From NCBI GenBank assembly GCA_009792885.1, contig WMCF01000012.1, forward strand, positions 16,133,492 through 16,197,491: a stretch of 64,000 nucleotides of DNA, read 5' to 3'. Below are positions 12,801 to 25,198 of this stretch, one piece after another (positions within the stretch are counted from its first letter, which is position 1; every line of letters starts with the position of its first letter). Made by a program: the position numbers and the translations under genes. The notes beneath the pieces are model-generated. The model was given only the letters and a program-made list of their open reading frames with translations, was not told the origin of the DNA and searched no databases. The DNA comes from Eremophila alpestris peregrina (Eukaryota; Chordata; Aves; Passeriformes; Alaudidae).

Positions 12801-15167
12801 GAAGGGGGGACAGGGGCTGCTGACCTCTGCTGCCTGTTATCCTCTGCCGTGAGTGTACAGCATGTTTCTTGGGGCAGGTGTGTTTTCTCTTGGCTGTGTC
12901 AGTGCTGTGCTAATGGTGTTGTGGCTCAGACTGCAATTTTTGCTGCTTAGAAAGAGTCCTTGGGCCACAGAGCCAGGCTTTGGGTGAAGCTATTGTCAGC
13001 AGCTGGAGTGGAAGTGGCTTTGAGTCAGCATCCCAGCTTGAGCTTACTCCCAAGGCTTGTTTGGAAGGGGACTGTGAGAGTGGCTTCAGTGACAGTGAAG
13101 CAAGGCCTTCTTCCTTCCAGACAAACAGCCCTGCATGGAGCTGAGCGGACAGAGTTACTCTTCTCCCAATTCCTGCCTGCTGTAATTCAGGTTTAAAGCA
13201 GAGATAAGTGTTGCTCTTTGCTTTCAGTGAGATGCTGGCATGGGCCAGCGCCCAGATCCACTGCCAGTTTCATGCCAGCGAGAACCGGGTGGCACTCCCT
13301 CCCTCTGATGGCAGCAAGCACGATGTGCAGGCAGAGAATGAGACCGTCTTTGTCCCCAACAGAGGTGAGTGCCACTCCTGCCTGTCACCCCAGGTAGTGA
13401 GGGTGCAGTGGGCAGGAGTCAAGCAGACCATAATGTGTGTGTCTTAATGCAGCATGCAGAGAAGTGGGAGAGAAGTTTGTGTTGCTTTCCTGGTGATGGA
13501 CGTTGTGAGACCTTGTTAATACTGGAATCACAGTGACACTATCTTAGATTGAAACATGACAGTTTGTCCAGCTGCAGTGGCAATGGCTTGTGGTATGACC
13601 AGGGCAAGAGATGCTTCCTCCTTGGCTCTCTTCTCCCTGTTCCTCCCCATGGAGATAAAGCTTGACTGGCCTGAACACAGCCTGAGGCTGGCAGCATTCA
13701 TGTATTTCTTATTGTCTTCCAGGAGAGCGGGGTCAGTGTATCCTGTCCACCCCACCCAAGATCCTCTTCTGTGACTTGCGACTGGATCCTGGGGAGTCCA
13801 AGTCCTGTGAGTCCTGTCTTCTCTTCTCCTGCTCACAGAGTTCATCTCTGTGGAGCTTTCAAAACTGGCTTTGCAGACCTGAGTGCTGCAAGTGTGAGAT
13901 CCTGATGCTCCTGAAAGGCAGGTTCCTTTGGTTGGAGTGTGAGTGCTGAGGAGCTGCTACATCATCTAGAATAGGATCTCTGCTGTGCTAGGGCTGTGTA
14001 CTGCAACATGTCCCTCAGTCCTGTCCCTGGCCTGTGGCCTTTGCTGCAGGTCCACTGTGTAGCTGCAAAGCATAAAACCTTTGAAATACCTGGTTGCAGC
14101 AGGAGGAATGGCTACGCACACCTGCATTTCCTTACCTTTATTTCTTTAGTCACACTGGAGGATTCTTGGAATTTAGGCTGGTGTCCTCCAAAAGTTTTGC
14201 TTTCTCTTCAGGTTGTGGCTGTCCTGGAGATAATAGTCTTCTGGATTTTATAGTTTTCCCACAGTGAAAGTGAGCACTGCTCATCTTCTCTGCTCAAAGC
14301 TCTCCATGTCTGAGTGGATAGCTGTGGAAACAGCTGAGTTTGCGCTGTTCTCTCTTGGCTGTGTGACCCAGCCTGTTCAGGTCATGTCAGATCTCCTTTG
14401 CATTCCAGTGGCCTGTGCTTAGCAGCAGTGATGTTAGGCCTCTCAGGCTGTGCATGGAGAACTTTGTTATTGTCCAAGGGATCTGCTGGGAATGGTTGAT
14501 GGAGACCTTTCACACCGCAGAGCACAGGAAGTGGAGAGACAGTGCCTATGCCGGGACAGGCTCTGCTGGATCACTGAGCTCTGCAGAGCTGGAAGCAAGG
14601 CTGCAAGTGAGACTAAGGAGCTGCAGGATTCTGACATGCTGGTTTTGAAGCTAGTGTCTCCTGCCTTTCTGGCCTTGGAGGGGCCTGACTGGAGGGAAAG
14701 GTGGACCAGGTGAAACCAGGCTGGCTTGGCTTGGTGGTTAGTGGGGTGGGGCAGTGCCATCTTGGGGCTGTGCCCCTGAACTCCAGAGCCTGTTTTCTGA
14801 AGATGTTTGGTTATTCATTTATTTTTCTACAGCAGCATATTGGGGAGAGGAGCTGACCATGCCAGCAGGAAGGAAGAGGAGGCAGAAATCTTAGCTGGCC
14901 TGAGGCTGAGATTGAATTCTTCTGTGTTTCTTGCTGCTTGGAGATTTGGGGCTGGAGCATCCATTCCCTGGGAGCAGAGGGAAGTCCCTTTTCCTGGCAT
15001 ACCTTAGGCAGATTGGGCAGTTTCTGGAATAACAGATCAGTAACAACAGCCCAAATTCCAGGTGGCTGGGATGGATTGAGAGATTGACTGTGCTCTGGCT
15101 TAACAGGCAGAAGCTGTTCAACCCCCAGCTAAGCTAGGGATTGTCTGTCCTTTCCAATGACGTTGTG

Positions 15168-15204
<37 letters not shown>

Positions 15205-18200
15205 GTTTCTGCCTCTGGGTGGCACTGGCACAAGTAGCCTGCATCTGCCTGCTGCTTGGATGCAGCTCCTCTGTAAGGACACAAACTCTTCTATTCTTTG
15301 AGGTGCTTTAGCTGTACAGTACAGCCTTTCCCCTTGGCTGTGTGATGCACCTGTTTCATGGATCACATGTGCTGTTGCTGCCTGTGGCACTGCTTTTTCA
15401 GCACTGAAATCCCTGGTCCTGTTGGCTGCCAGGCTGTTCACACCGATCCCATCAGCCTGTGGTGCTGCTGCTCTCACGCGAGACTGCAGCTGGCACGCTT
15501 GCAGACCATTCCTGGGGTCTCCTGCCAGCTCCATGGAGGGAGAGTTAAGGCGGTGTGGGTGTGTTCCTTAATTCTTCATTTCCTGTTTTTCAGAAGTTTT
15601 GAGTTTTGCTACGCAGTTTGGGAAGGGGGGAAAAAAACCAAACCAGAAAACCCAAGAAATCTTAATTCTGCTTCAGCAATATACTGTGTTATTAAATTGC
15701 AGCCAGAGCTGGCACATACAGCTGAGGTTGTGTCAGACTGTGCCTTGATAAAAGAACTTGTTTTAATTTGCTGACCAGCTTATTCCCCAATACCTTACTC
15801 TTGTTATAGTGCCTGTGTGTTGAAGTTGACTCATCTCCCAGCCCTTTGACACATGGCACAAGCTGAGCTTTTTAAATTTGTCACCACGTAGCTTTTTCTC
15901 AAGTCCTCAAATAATTTCTGTGGCTGTTTTGCTTCCACTCTGGTTTTATAACACCTTTAAATATTTGTTAGATCACAGAGAGGGGAGGAAATGGAAGCAG
16001 CCTGGACACTGGCCAGAAGGCCAGCCAGAGGGCACAGCGGGTGGGTAAGGAAGGCATCTGTAGCACCAGGAATGTACTTCCTTCTGGGATATGCATGGAA
16101 GCTGGGACTTCCTGATTCTTGGCATTCCTGTGCCAGGTAGCAAACTGTCCATTCTCCTCTGACTGTGGTGGTCTCTGCTCAGATTATCCTCACTGGCTAT
16201 GAAGGTCTTTGTGAGCACTCTTGCTGAGCCTGGCGTGGGGGTTACAGAATTCTGCTTATTTCCTTGGAAATGTCTGATTTTCCTCCCTTTTAGGATAGTT
16301 CTCTGCTTTATCTGCACCCTGGTCCAGAAAAAGAGTCTTCTGTTTTAAGGTGTGACATCCTGTTGACACTACACACTAGCACAGGCTTTTTTCTTCCTTC
16401 CAGTCCTGTTATTTTAAATCCAGAAGTTATATTTAAAATGTAACCCTAACTTTTAATCTGAGCCTCAACATTCAATGTGTGCCAGACGTGGGGAAGGATC
16501 TGTGGTTTCAGGGCAGGATGCTGCCCTTCCTCTGGCAGGGCGTATCTGCATTACGGTGGGCAAGCCAGAGAGGTGGAGACTTTCCACAGTTCGCTGTTTG
16601 TGTCTTTCTTGTTATACAGCATGTGGTTTGGGAAAGCTGCAGAAGTGTTCACACTGTGTCAAGAGGCTTTGGGGTTTGTGTGGTGGCCAAGGGGCTCTAG
16701 GAGGGCTGAATGTGGTGAAAGCCAGGCCCCAGTATCTTGGAGCCCTCAGAGTCGGAGGCTTTGTGGTCTAAGTCATCAGTTTGTCAAAGGGGACAAACCA
16801 CAGGTTGTTGTGAAGGTCTTGGAATTGTTTCTTGATCATTTAGCTCCAGTCCTTCAAAGAAAAACAGAGGAGGAAACTAACTTGTTGCTGAGTTTGTGGG
16901 TTTGTGTAAAGCAAAAGCAAAAGAGGCATGAAGTACTGATCAATACCCATAAGGGGTAGGGCCTGGAGGAGGCTGTGCTGTGAGAGGCAAATTCAGGTTG
17001 AACTCGTGATGAGTAAGTTTAGCTCTCATGGTTGTATTCCTGGATTTTACATATTTCACATTCTTTGGAGACAGAGTTTGTGTGTGTGGTTGTATGTGCT
17101 GGAAGCAATATCTGGATGATGGTGCATGTGATGTGAGGAGCAGTGTGCCCGGTGCAGGGGAGCCAGGTTGTGCTTGGCCACTGCAGGAAAGAGGAGACAG
17201 CAGAAAACACCAGGCACTGTCCCTAGCTCAGCACTGCTGGTCGTGGCACTTGGTGCAGGGAGCCTGCACACAGCTGCAGGATCTTCCTCCTGGCCTTGGA
17301 AAGCAAATTTTCTGCGCCCCTTGCAGATTCATACTGTGAGACGCTGCCCGTGGATGGCCCTCCCTCTTTCCGGGGACAGTCCGTCAAGTACGTGTACAAG
17401 CTGACCATCGGCTGCCAGCGCGTCAACTCCCCCATCAAGCTGCTGCGCGTGCCCTTCCGCGTGCTCGTGCTGCACGGTAAGGCCACGCTCTGCCCCCTGC
17501 GCGGGCCAGCCGGGCTGCACCCCGCCCTGCTGATACTCTCACCTCCTTCACAGGCCTCAAGGATTACCAGTTCCCACAGGATGAGGCTGTTGCACCCTCA
17601 AACCCCTTTCTGGAGGAGGAGGAGGGCTTGAAGAAAGATTCTCGCCTGGCAGACCTCGCGACAGAACTGCTCATGGTGGCCACCTCCCGACGCAGCCTGC
17701 GTAGGTCAAATTCCCTGCTCAAACCTGCTGTCCTTCCTGAGAAGCTGGGCATGCATCTCAGGGCCAGCTGCAAAATATCTCTCACTGACAAGGTGAACCT
17801 CCATCTATGGCTGTGGAGCAGCTCTATCAGGGCCTGCTTGGGTCAGGGCCTACTTCAGCCCAAGAGGCCCTCTGCCCAGCACATTGCAGCCAGTGTAGGG
17901 TTTGCCCCTCCTGACTGCAGAGATTTCCCAAAGGGAGTACCACCTCTATGGACTGTCCTTCACACCCAAACAAGAGGCATGGGCTCATGTCATTAACATA
18001 GAGCACTGCAGAGCAGAGCCTTGTCCTGCCACAACCCTTACTCCTCTTCTTGCTCCACAGACCTGTATAACATCAGCAACACTCGTGGGAAGGTGGGGAC
18101 GTTCTGCATCTTTAAGACTGTGTATAAGATTGGAGAGGATGTCATTGGGACCTTCAACTTCTCAGAAGGAGATATCCCATGTCTGCAGGTCATTGCTGTC

Positions 18201-19033
18201 TCTGGGATTACTGGGGAGAGGCAGGGGTTTCAGGAGGGATGGGGAGAAGGGATTGGGGTGGCACTGGGCTGTGAGGGTTTCTAGTGGGACCCATCAGGGA
18301 TCTCCTTGGAATGTGAGGTGGACAATGGTCTAGTCCTGAGCTCATTTGGGAAATGGAGCCTGCAGGCTTTGCCTGAGGTGTGTCTGAGATTGTGAGAGCA
18401 AGCACCCTGCCAATCGCCCTGCAGTTCTCAGTGAGCCTGCAGACAGAGGAGAGCATCCAGGAGGAGTTCCAGCGCCGACGGGGGCAGCCTGTCTCCTTCA
18501 CCGTGCATGCCCGCCATCAGGAGTCCTGCCTGCACACGGCACAGAGCAGCTTCAGTCTGCCCATCCCACTCAGCTCAACCCCAGGATTCACCACCAACAT
18601 CGGTGAGTACCCACCTTCCTGCTTGTCTCTGCAGGAGGACTGTGATGTCCCCAGCCTGCCCTTGCTCAGCAGAGATGTATCCCTTGGGAGGGAGCTGGCC
18701 TGTGTGGGTGGGCTCATTTGCTGTTCCCTTGCCAGGACAGATGGTGCTGAGGCAGCTGCTGTCCATGGCCCTTGTGGGTGTCATGTGCTGACCACACTCT
18801 TGCCCACAGTGTCCCTGAAGTGGAGGCTGCACTTTGAGTTTGTGACTTCTGGGGAGTCAGCAGGGACTTGCTTGGTTCGTGGGAGCCAGTCAGAGGCTGT
18901 CACCTGGACTGGGGTGGAGCAGATGGAAGTGGACACCTTCAGCTGGGACTTGCCCATCAAAGTTCTTCCCACCAACCCCATCCTGGCTTCCTATGTATCT
19001 CAGTTCTCCAGCACTAACTCCATCACCATCTGA
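9856..19033 (+). CDS. RGP1: RAB6A-GEF complex partner protein 2 (RGP1), complete
   Basis: Partner of RIC1 in the complex that activates the Golgi GTPase RAB6A for retrograde endosome-to-Golgi transport. Coding exons: 9856-9971, 13228-13364, 13723-13806, 17327-17476, 17554-17700, 18061-18188, 18425-18602, 18810-19033. The total is 1164 nt, 387 aa plus stop; the human protein is about 391 aa. The start is the first ATG of the exon that begins at 9832 and matches the family N-terminus ([25 protein letters not shown]). Other matches: [90 protein letters not shown] and the C-terminal SITI. All introns are GT-AG; the donor after exon 18061-18188 (GTCATT) is weak. Divergent from GBA2, convergent with MSMP. 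Confidence 0.97.
9972..13227 (+). other. RGP1 intron between first two coding exons
   Basis: 3.3 kb with no recognised gene. Short A-rich patches occur at about 11110-11130 and 11618-11640. No repeat family recognised. Confidence 0.7.
13807..17326 (+). other. RGP1 intron between third and fourth coding exons
   Basis: 3.5 kb, noncoding. Contains the TG microsatellite at 15171-15203. Otherwise ordinary AT-richer intronic sequence with no recognised coding or RNA gene. Confidence 0.7.
15171..15203. repeat. (TG)n microsatellite
   Basis: Uninterrupted TG dinucleotides, about 16 copies, within an RGP1 intron. Confidence 0.97.
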
Positions 19034-19828
19034 AGTAAGGAGAGGTTGTTGACCTGCAGAGCTGCAAGCTGGTGCCACCAGTGGGAACAGCAGGCAGGAC
19101 TGTCACCAGTGTGCTGTGGTGCACGTATGCCAGTGTCCCCTTGGATTCATCTGTGATGCCCAGGTGGGCATTGGGCATGTCTATCCTGTCCATGGGTGGA
19201 AGAACACTGCTTGATGCAGTCTTGTGCTGCAGCCCCCAGCTGTAGCTGGACCCTTCCTGCCTGGGTGAAGGTACAAGTCCCAGCACTCAGTAAAAAGAAA
19301 TCTGCCTTCCCAGGGAACCACTCATGTGCCTTTATCCCATATGGGGCTTCCTAGAAGGAAAGGCCCAGCCCAGGGAGGGGAGAGGGGACCCCTTCCAGTG
19401 AAGCTTCATACCACCCTTGGGTGAAGGCTGTGCCCTTACAGAGACCCTGCAAGCAGAGGTCTGGCTTCCAGGTGAAGCAGAGTAGCCACCTGGGCTGGAT
19501 GAGAGCCTGCCCTCCTGCCCTGGCACGTGTCCTGCCTCTTGGAGAGGTGTCCCACACACACAGTCCAGTGCCCCAGCCTCCCCCAGCTGGAGGAGGCAGG
19601 TCCTGGCAGGCCAGCCCTGTGCTGCTGGCATGTGCTGGTGACCAGGATGCAGACCCGTGCTGTGTCAGTATGATCGTGATGCTTCAAAACTGAGCAGCAC
19701 TGACGGCCTGGGCTGTTTTCTGCCTGGGCTCCTGGGTGTGAAGGCATGCTGCTGGTCTTTGGATCCTTGGGGAGCTGTAAGGAATGAATGCTGTGCATCC
19801 AAGAGCTGACATGGAGATCTCCCTGCTC

Positions 19829-19896
19829 AATAAACAGCTCCCCATTTTTACTGAGCCTTTCAATGAGCTTTCCTCTTTGCATGGTAACGTAATAAA
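19829..19896 (+). terminator. RGP1: RGP1 poly(A) signals
   Basis: Two AATAAA hexamers on the plus strand at 19829-19834 and 19891-19896, about 800-860 nt after the RGP1 stop codon. Cleavage would then fall near 19850 or 19915. Confidence 0.6.
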
Positions 19897-20014
19897 CATC
19901 TGAATTTGCAAAACTCAGCTTTCCCAAGAGCCTTATTCCTACATTGTTCCCGGTGCTGGACACATCCTACCTTCTACAGCAGTCACAGGCTGGAGACCTC
20001 TTTGTTCAGTTATC

Positions 20015-20020
20015 TTTATT
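20015..20020 (-). terminator. MSMP: MSMP poly(A) signal
   Basis: AATAAA on the minus strand, about 755 nt after the MSMP stop codon. It lies only about 120 bp from the last RGP1 signal, so the two convergent transcription units end almost back to back. Confidence 0.55.
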
Positions 20021-20775
20021 GCGAGAAACATCTACACAAGGCTCTGCACAACACAGGCATGGCACCAGCTGGGGCAGCTGCCAGGGTGGCTGCCTCCACC
20101 CTGGCACTTGGATTGCTTCTGCTTCCTGAACCCTGCCCACGCTGCTCCCTTGCCAGTGGGGATGGGGGTCTTTCCTGGGGACATCCTGTTCTGCCTCCCA
20201 CCCTGGGCTGGCTCTGTTATATTGTTGCCCAAGGCTGGCCTACAGTGCCAGGGACCCCAAGAGCTTTTGGAGCGGGAGCATTAGTGGTTCCAGAGGTGGG
20301 TTGTGCCCCTCACACTCCGGGAGCAGAGAAGGGTGTGGGGATGCTGCACGAGGTGCCATGGAGACCCCAGCAAGCTCCCCATGGCTGCTGTGCGGAGGAG
20401 TGGAGGTCTGGGAGGGAGTAGGGAGCTGCTTTGATTGGGGCTGAATATCGGAATGCAGGACTGCCATGGAGCAGGCTGATTTAGTCCTGTAGCCTTTTTT
20501 TAGTCACTGAAGGTTTTCTGCCCACCTGGGAGGAGATCCTGTAGAATCTGCGTTTCCAGAGTGTGCAGAACACCTCACAGGGAGGACACCCTGGTTCAGG
20601 AAGCTGAAGGCAGAAGCAAAGCTTGGTACCATGGTGTGTGGATAGTGGTTTCCTTCGAAGGTGCCGGCGGTGATGCCTCTACAGGGTGGTTGGGGCAGGT
20701 CTGGAGCATGCGGGCGGTGTGCTCTGGAGCGGGGAGGGTGGCGCCGAGGGGCGCTGGGCGCTGCGGAGCCTGTCT

Positions 20776-22200
20776 CTATCTGCTCAGCCCCGCACCCAGC
20801 ACCTTGTTCACCAGCGGCTCGGGGGTGCCGGCCGAGCCCCACTCGTGCTCCACGCTCTTCACGCACGGCAGGCTGGGGTTGGCCTTCTGCACTACCGAGA
20901 TCTGGCAGGTCTGTGAGTCGTAGTGGGCCTCGCACCAGTCAGGGAAGTCGATCGGGTGCTGGGTGCTGTGGGAGAGGACACGGTGCCGTCAGACCCCCTG
21001 ATCAGTGCCAGGGGGCTGCCGACTGGGCTGGGTGCTGCCAGCCGCCTGCACAGGATGTCTTCCTGACCAGCTCAGGCAGGCTAGGACACAGCCTCTGGCA
21101 CATCTGGGCATCTTGCTGTGCCAAAGACACCCTTTCCAACTGCCCCAACATTCCGCACCACCCTCAGTGCTCTGGTGGGGCTCTTGTTCCCTGGGACCTG
21201 GTAGCCCACAGCCCTCCCAAGACTGCTATCTGCTGCATTTGCAGCCACCAGACACCTCCCACTGCAGATGCAGGTGTGGTGCTGTGATGGGAAGTGACAG
21301 CCCACCCCAGCACGGCCCCTCACTCACGTCTCACAGCAGCCCACGCCAACGGGGTGTAGGCAGGTGCAGAGCAGGCAGTTGGTGCTCATCCACGATTCCC
21401 CAAGGGAGAACTGTTTCCCTTCGTACTCACAGGGAGCTGCAAAGGAAACAGTGATGATGAGAGTGCATGGACCTGTGCTGAGGGCGAGTGGAAGCCTCCT
21501 TGACACCCCTGTGCCCTGAAAGAGGGGACAGAAGTGTCATGATGACTTCTCAGCCACCTTATGGTATGGAAAGATATATGGTGGTCTATCCACCGTCCTG
21601 CAGGTATGGAATGCCTGCCTGTCATCTGCCATTGCTGGTGTACCCATTCATCCTCTCCTGGCCCTGCCTTGTGGCTCTCACCACTACCCCTTGGGTCTAG
21701 AGCAAGAAGCAAGTGGCTCTTGCTTCCCTGGAGAGGACAAATCCAGTGCCCCTTAGGGCTCGGCATTTCTGCAGACCCTGGCAGGAGGCAACAGAGGGAT
21801 GAAGAGCTGCCCTTCTCTCTTTGCTGCTAGTCCTGCACATTCAGCCCCAGCCAGGCTCCTGCCAGGAACCTCCATGGCCCAGAAAGCTGTTTCTCAGCCA
21901 GAGCCCTGGGGAGCTGTTCTGTGGTTTATAGACTGCTCCTTCCACTCACCACTGGCCCATGATCCCATTCCTGAGCTCAGCACAGTCCCTTCCATACTTC
22001 TCAGGCACAGGGCAGAGCCCTGCCATGGCTAGGAGAGCTGAAGCCTCCTCTTCCCATCAGCTTCTTCCCATCTCACCTCCCCACTTACCTTTAGCCTGGA
22101 AGTAGCATTTGGCCTGGGAACCCGGCAGCTGGAGGAGGAGGGAAAGAAGCAGGCAAAGCCTGCCCCAAGCGCACCTCATCTTCTGTGCTTGCATGGCCAT
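20776..22200 (-). CDS. MSMP: Microseminoprotein, prostate-associated (MSMP), complete
   Basis: Small secreted cysteine-rich protein of the beta-microseminoprotein family, reported in mammals as a chemotactic factor. Coding exons: 22089-22200, 21328-21436, 20776-20965 (411 nt, 136 aa). The N-terminus is a hydrophobic signal peptide (LCLLLSLLLQLPGSQA), followed by KCYFQAK. Exon 2 carries PCEYEGKQFSLGESW and CTCLHPVGVGCC; exon 3 carries QHPIDFPDWCEA and a C-terminus containing EWGSAGTPEP. Ten cysteines in the mature part match the human spacing. Three in-frame ATGs occur: 22200, 22194 and 22179. The first is taken, but 22179 sits directly before the signal peptide and would give 129 aa. A TATA box lies about 120 bp upstream. 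Position between RGP1 and NPR2 matches human. Confidence 0.93.
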
Positions 22201-22319
22201 GGATGGTTGAGCTGGATTTGTTCCTTTGCTTCTCTATTGCCTTTGCTCCTTTCCCTTCTCTTTCTCTTTTCTCTCTCTCTCTGCTTTATTAATGCTCTTC
22301 CCCTGATCCCAATGAGAGA

Positions 22320-22327
22320 TATTTATA
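22320..22327 (-). promoter_or_regulatory. MSMP: Candidate TATA box of MSMP
   Basis: TATAAATA on the minus strand, about 120 bp upstream of the first MSMP ATG (22200). No CpG enrichment here, which suits a regulated, tissue-restricted promoter. The start site (near 22290) is inferred. Confidence 0.5.
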
Positions 22328-22839
22328 AAGTTCAGCTTTACGACCCTGGCCACCAGCTGTGCCCCACTGGAAAAGTTGTAAAACTCATTTCCTGATTTGA
22401 AAGGCATGAAAACAAGAGGTAGGATCAAGATTTTTAACAAGCTGTGAAAAGCTGATTCATGCCCTCCAGAAATTTCTCCAGTTGGAAGCCCCTGTGGGTG
22501 CAAGGCTCCACAGCAAGGGGAGATCCAAAGGTCCCCAGCGGCGCTGAGCGTGGTGAGCACGTAAGCAGCAAGCACAGGAGACCCTGGCTCCCAACCAGGA
22601 GAGCTCCAGGCTCCCCTCTGGTCATGCTTAGCCTTCACTGCTCCTTCACAGCAAGCCAAGGTTTTGGGAGCATCCCATCTCGCAGTGACCAGAGCTGCAC
22701 AAGCATTCTGCTAACAGCGTGGGATGCAAATGGCACTATCCTCATTTGGGGATGGAGGTGCTTGCACCCAGCTCCTGAGTGTCATAGCACTTTCACCCCA
22801 GCCTAGGCTGCAGGTTCATGGCTGTGACAGCAGATTTTA

Positions 22840-23005
22840 AATCACAGAATCACAGAATCATAGAATCATAGAATGTGCTGATTTGGAAGGGAGCACCATA
22901 TCCAACTGCCAGCCCTGTGCAGGACACCCCAAGAATCCCAGCATGTGTGTGATAGAGTCCAAACACTTACTGGGCTCTGACAGATTTGATGCTGTGACAG
23001 AGCAG
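22840..23005 (-). mobile_element. CR1 LINE 3' fragment, minus orientation
   Basis: The octamer tail (ATTCTATG/ATTCTGTG on the minus strand, four copies) occupies 22843-22873. It is followed at higher coordinates by CR1-like body: TTTGGAAGGGAGCACC, CCCTGTGCAGGACACCCCAA, then GTCCAAACACTTACTGG. A short, 5'-truncated copy. Confidence 0.85.
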
Positions 23006-24891
23006 ACAGTACAACAACTGCCACTGATGCAGGACAGGAGAGAAAGAACCAGGGCTCATCTGAAGAGTGCCCAAGAAAGGGGACTCTGCCTGTGCACTTG
23101 GAGCACAGCAACTTACCAGAGCTGAGCATCCTCTTTCACAGGCTGCAGACTGGCCCCAGCAGGAAACAGCAGGGATAAAATCAGGAGGCAAAAGTGCTTT
23201 TGGGCAACAAGTAACCTGAGAGGTAAATGAGGGACTTGGCTGGAAGCAAGGACCTTTGATAAAATGTCACACCACCCAGGGATGTGCCTGTGGACCTCAT
23301 AGACCCTCACCCAGAGGGGCTGCCTCTGTGTAGAACTGATAAGGCTGTTATCAGCTGGCAAAGGGAGCGGATGTACAAGAGGGAGGGGGTCAGAGCCCTG
23401 GGAGCCACATGGCCCTGGAGAGCTACAAGCAAAGGGCTGACTTGCCAAAAGAAATTTGCAGCCCTTGTCAGAGGTGCTGCCAACAGCAGGAAACAGGGCT
23501 CTGGGGATGGTCCAGACAGGGGCTCAGCCAGCACAAGGCCATGCTGGCAGTGAGGCAGCATCAGCAGCAGTGGCATATGTGGGTCATCTGCCCCTGCATT
23601 AAGCTCCCTGCTTTCTGAGAGTTTGGGATAAATTTACACCTTGACGCGTGAGGCTTAATATCCCTTCCAGAATTTGTATTGGCATTCACTGTTATAGCTG
23701 GATATTTTTCTTATCCCCGTAAGTGCCCAATCCCTCACTGACTCTTGCTAAATTTTGGCCTGAGCATTTTCCTGTGGCAGTCCAATTAAGCACAGAGTGA
23801 GAAAAAAAAAAAGCTTCCTTTTATCCACTTTATCCGTTTTGGATTCACCACCTATGGATGTGAAAGCATAGTCCCTTCCCTTTGGTGCTCTGGGCCCCTT
23901 TGCCATCCCGTGGCCTCCATCTCCTGCAGCTTGTGCTGTCACTGCTGTGGGAGAAGCGCTGGCTTTTCATCCCTTCTTCCCCTTAGAGAATCACCCCAGC
24001 CCTGTTGCAGTGCCACGGATGATGCTGTGTCCCTCGGTGGGGTGGCTGGATGGCAGCGAAAGCGGGATCTGTTGGGAAAGGCTGATAACAAATCAGGGGA
24101 ATGCTGGGCACCCCCTGCTGACGGCTGGGCTGTGAGCCGGGATGGTGGAGTGTATCAGTGACAAACGGAACCTGCCCTCTGGTGCAGAGTTGTTACTATA
24201 TAAGGAGGATAAAAGCGTTCATCGTCAGAGCAGCTAATTAATATTCCTATTGTGAGTTTGGAAAAAGAAGTCTGGCATGCTAGTAACAGCAATGAAATAA
24301 TCCATCATTGTTTCATCAACAAGAACATCAAATGTTAAAAAAAAAAAAAAAAAGTGGTGGGTTTCACTCAGAGGCCCACAGAGGATTTTGGACAGAGGAG
24401 TGCTGATCCTGGGGGGACAGCATCTCTTGGCTGTGTAGAAGGGCATTGCTCCTGCTCTGTCAGGGACATGGAGAGGCATTCTCAGGATTTCTGTAGCCAT
24501 TATGGTTCATTAAATGGAGGGTTAAAGCTACAAGACCATTCATGGCCATTGGGTTTTTCATCAAAGTGCTTTGCTGGGAAAGTACAGAGGAAAAGAGGAC
24601 TGTTAGTACACCTCTTGGCATATTGCAGAGGGACCAGGGCAGAGGAGCAACGTCCACACTGTGGCTGTGCATAAGGAAAGGGGCTGGTGGTCCTCCATAG
24701 CCTACTGATACTGCTATTCCCCCTCCTGACCACTATCCTTCCCCCACTTCTGCACTCCTGGGCACCCACCTGGCCCAAGCTCACACATCCCCCTGGATGA
24801 TCCAGAGCACTTTGGTCCAGGTTGTACAGGAGGGGGCTTGTAATTTGGAAAGCAGTACTTGCAATTGGACTTCATGCTTCAGAGCTTCTGA

Positions 24892-24927
24892 AGCACCCCT
24901 CAAGAGCCTGGGTTCTTGAGGGGTGCT
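24892..24927. repeat. Perfect 14-bp inverted repeat with 8-nt loop
   Basis: Arms AGCACCCCTCAAGA (24892-24905) and TCTTGAGGGGTGCT (24914-24927), exact reverse complements, separated by 8 nt. Beyond a mismatch the stem continues imperfectly for about six more positions (24885-24890 against 24929-24934). Confidence 0.95.
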
Positions 24928-25198
24928 GTGGCAGGAGGAGCTGACACCCTCTCCTGCTGTGCCAGCCTGGAGGAGGTTCTGCTGCAGAGACTGAAAGAAA
25001 CAGACACTTTTGGTCTCACGTCTTGGGGAACAACTGAGACCTGAGGAAGAACCACAGAAAGGATAAAGGGGCTGGGGAAAAGTGCCTTTCTAGAAGTTCA
25101 GTCACTTTGATTTACCAGGCAGAGCCCAAAAGAAGGGAACACTGCCTGTGTATGTGTGTGCCAGTGAGGAGCAGTCACAGCCTTTGAGTATCCCAGGA

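Noticed and set aside
24870..24950. Hairpin as a microRNA precursor
   Set aside because: The perfect stem is only 14 bp plus imperfect flanks, shorter than usual precursors; kept only as an inverted repeat.
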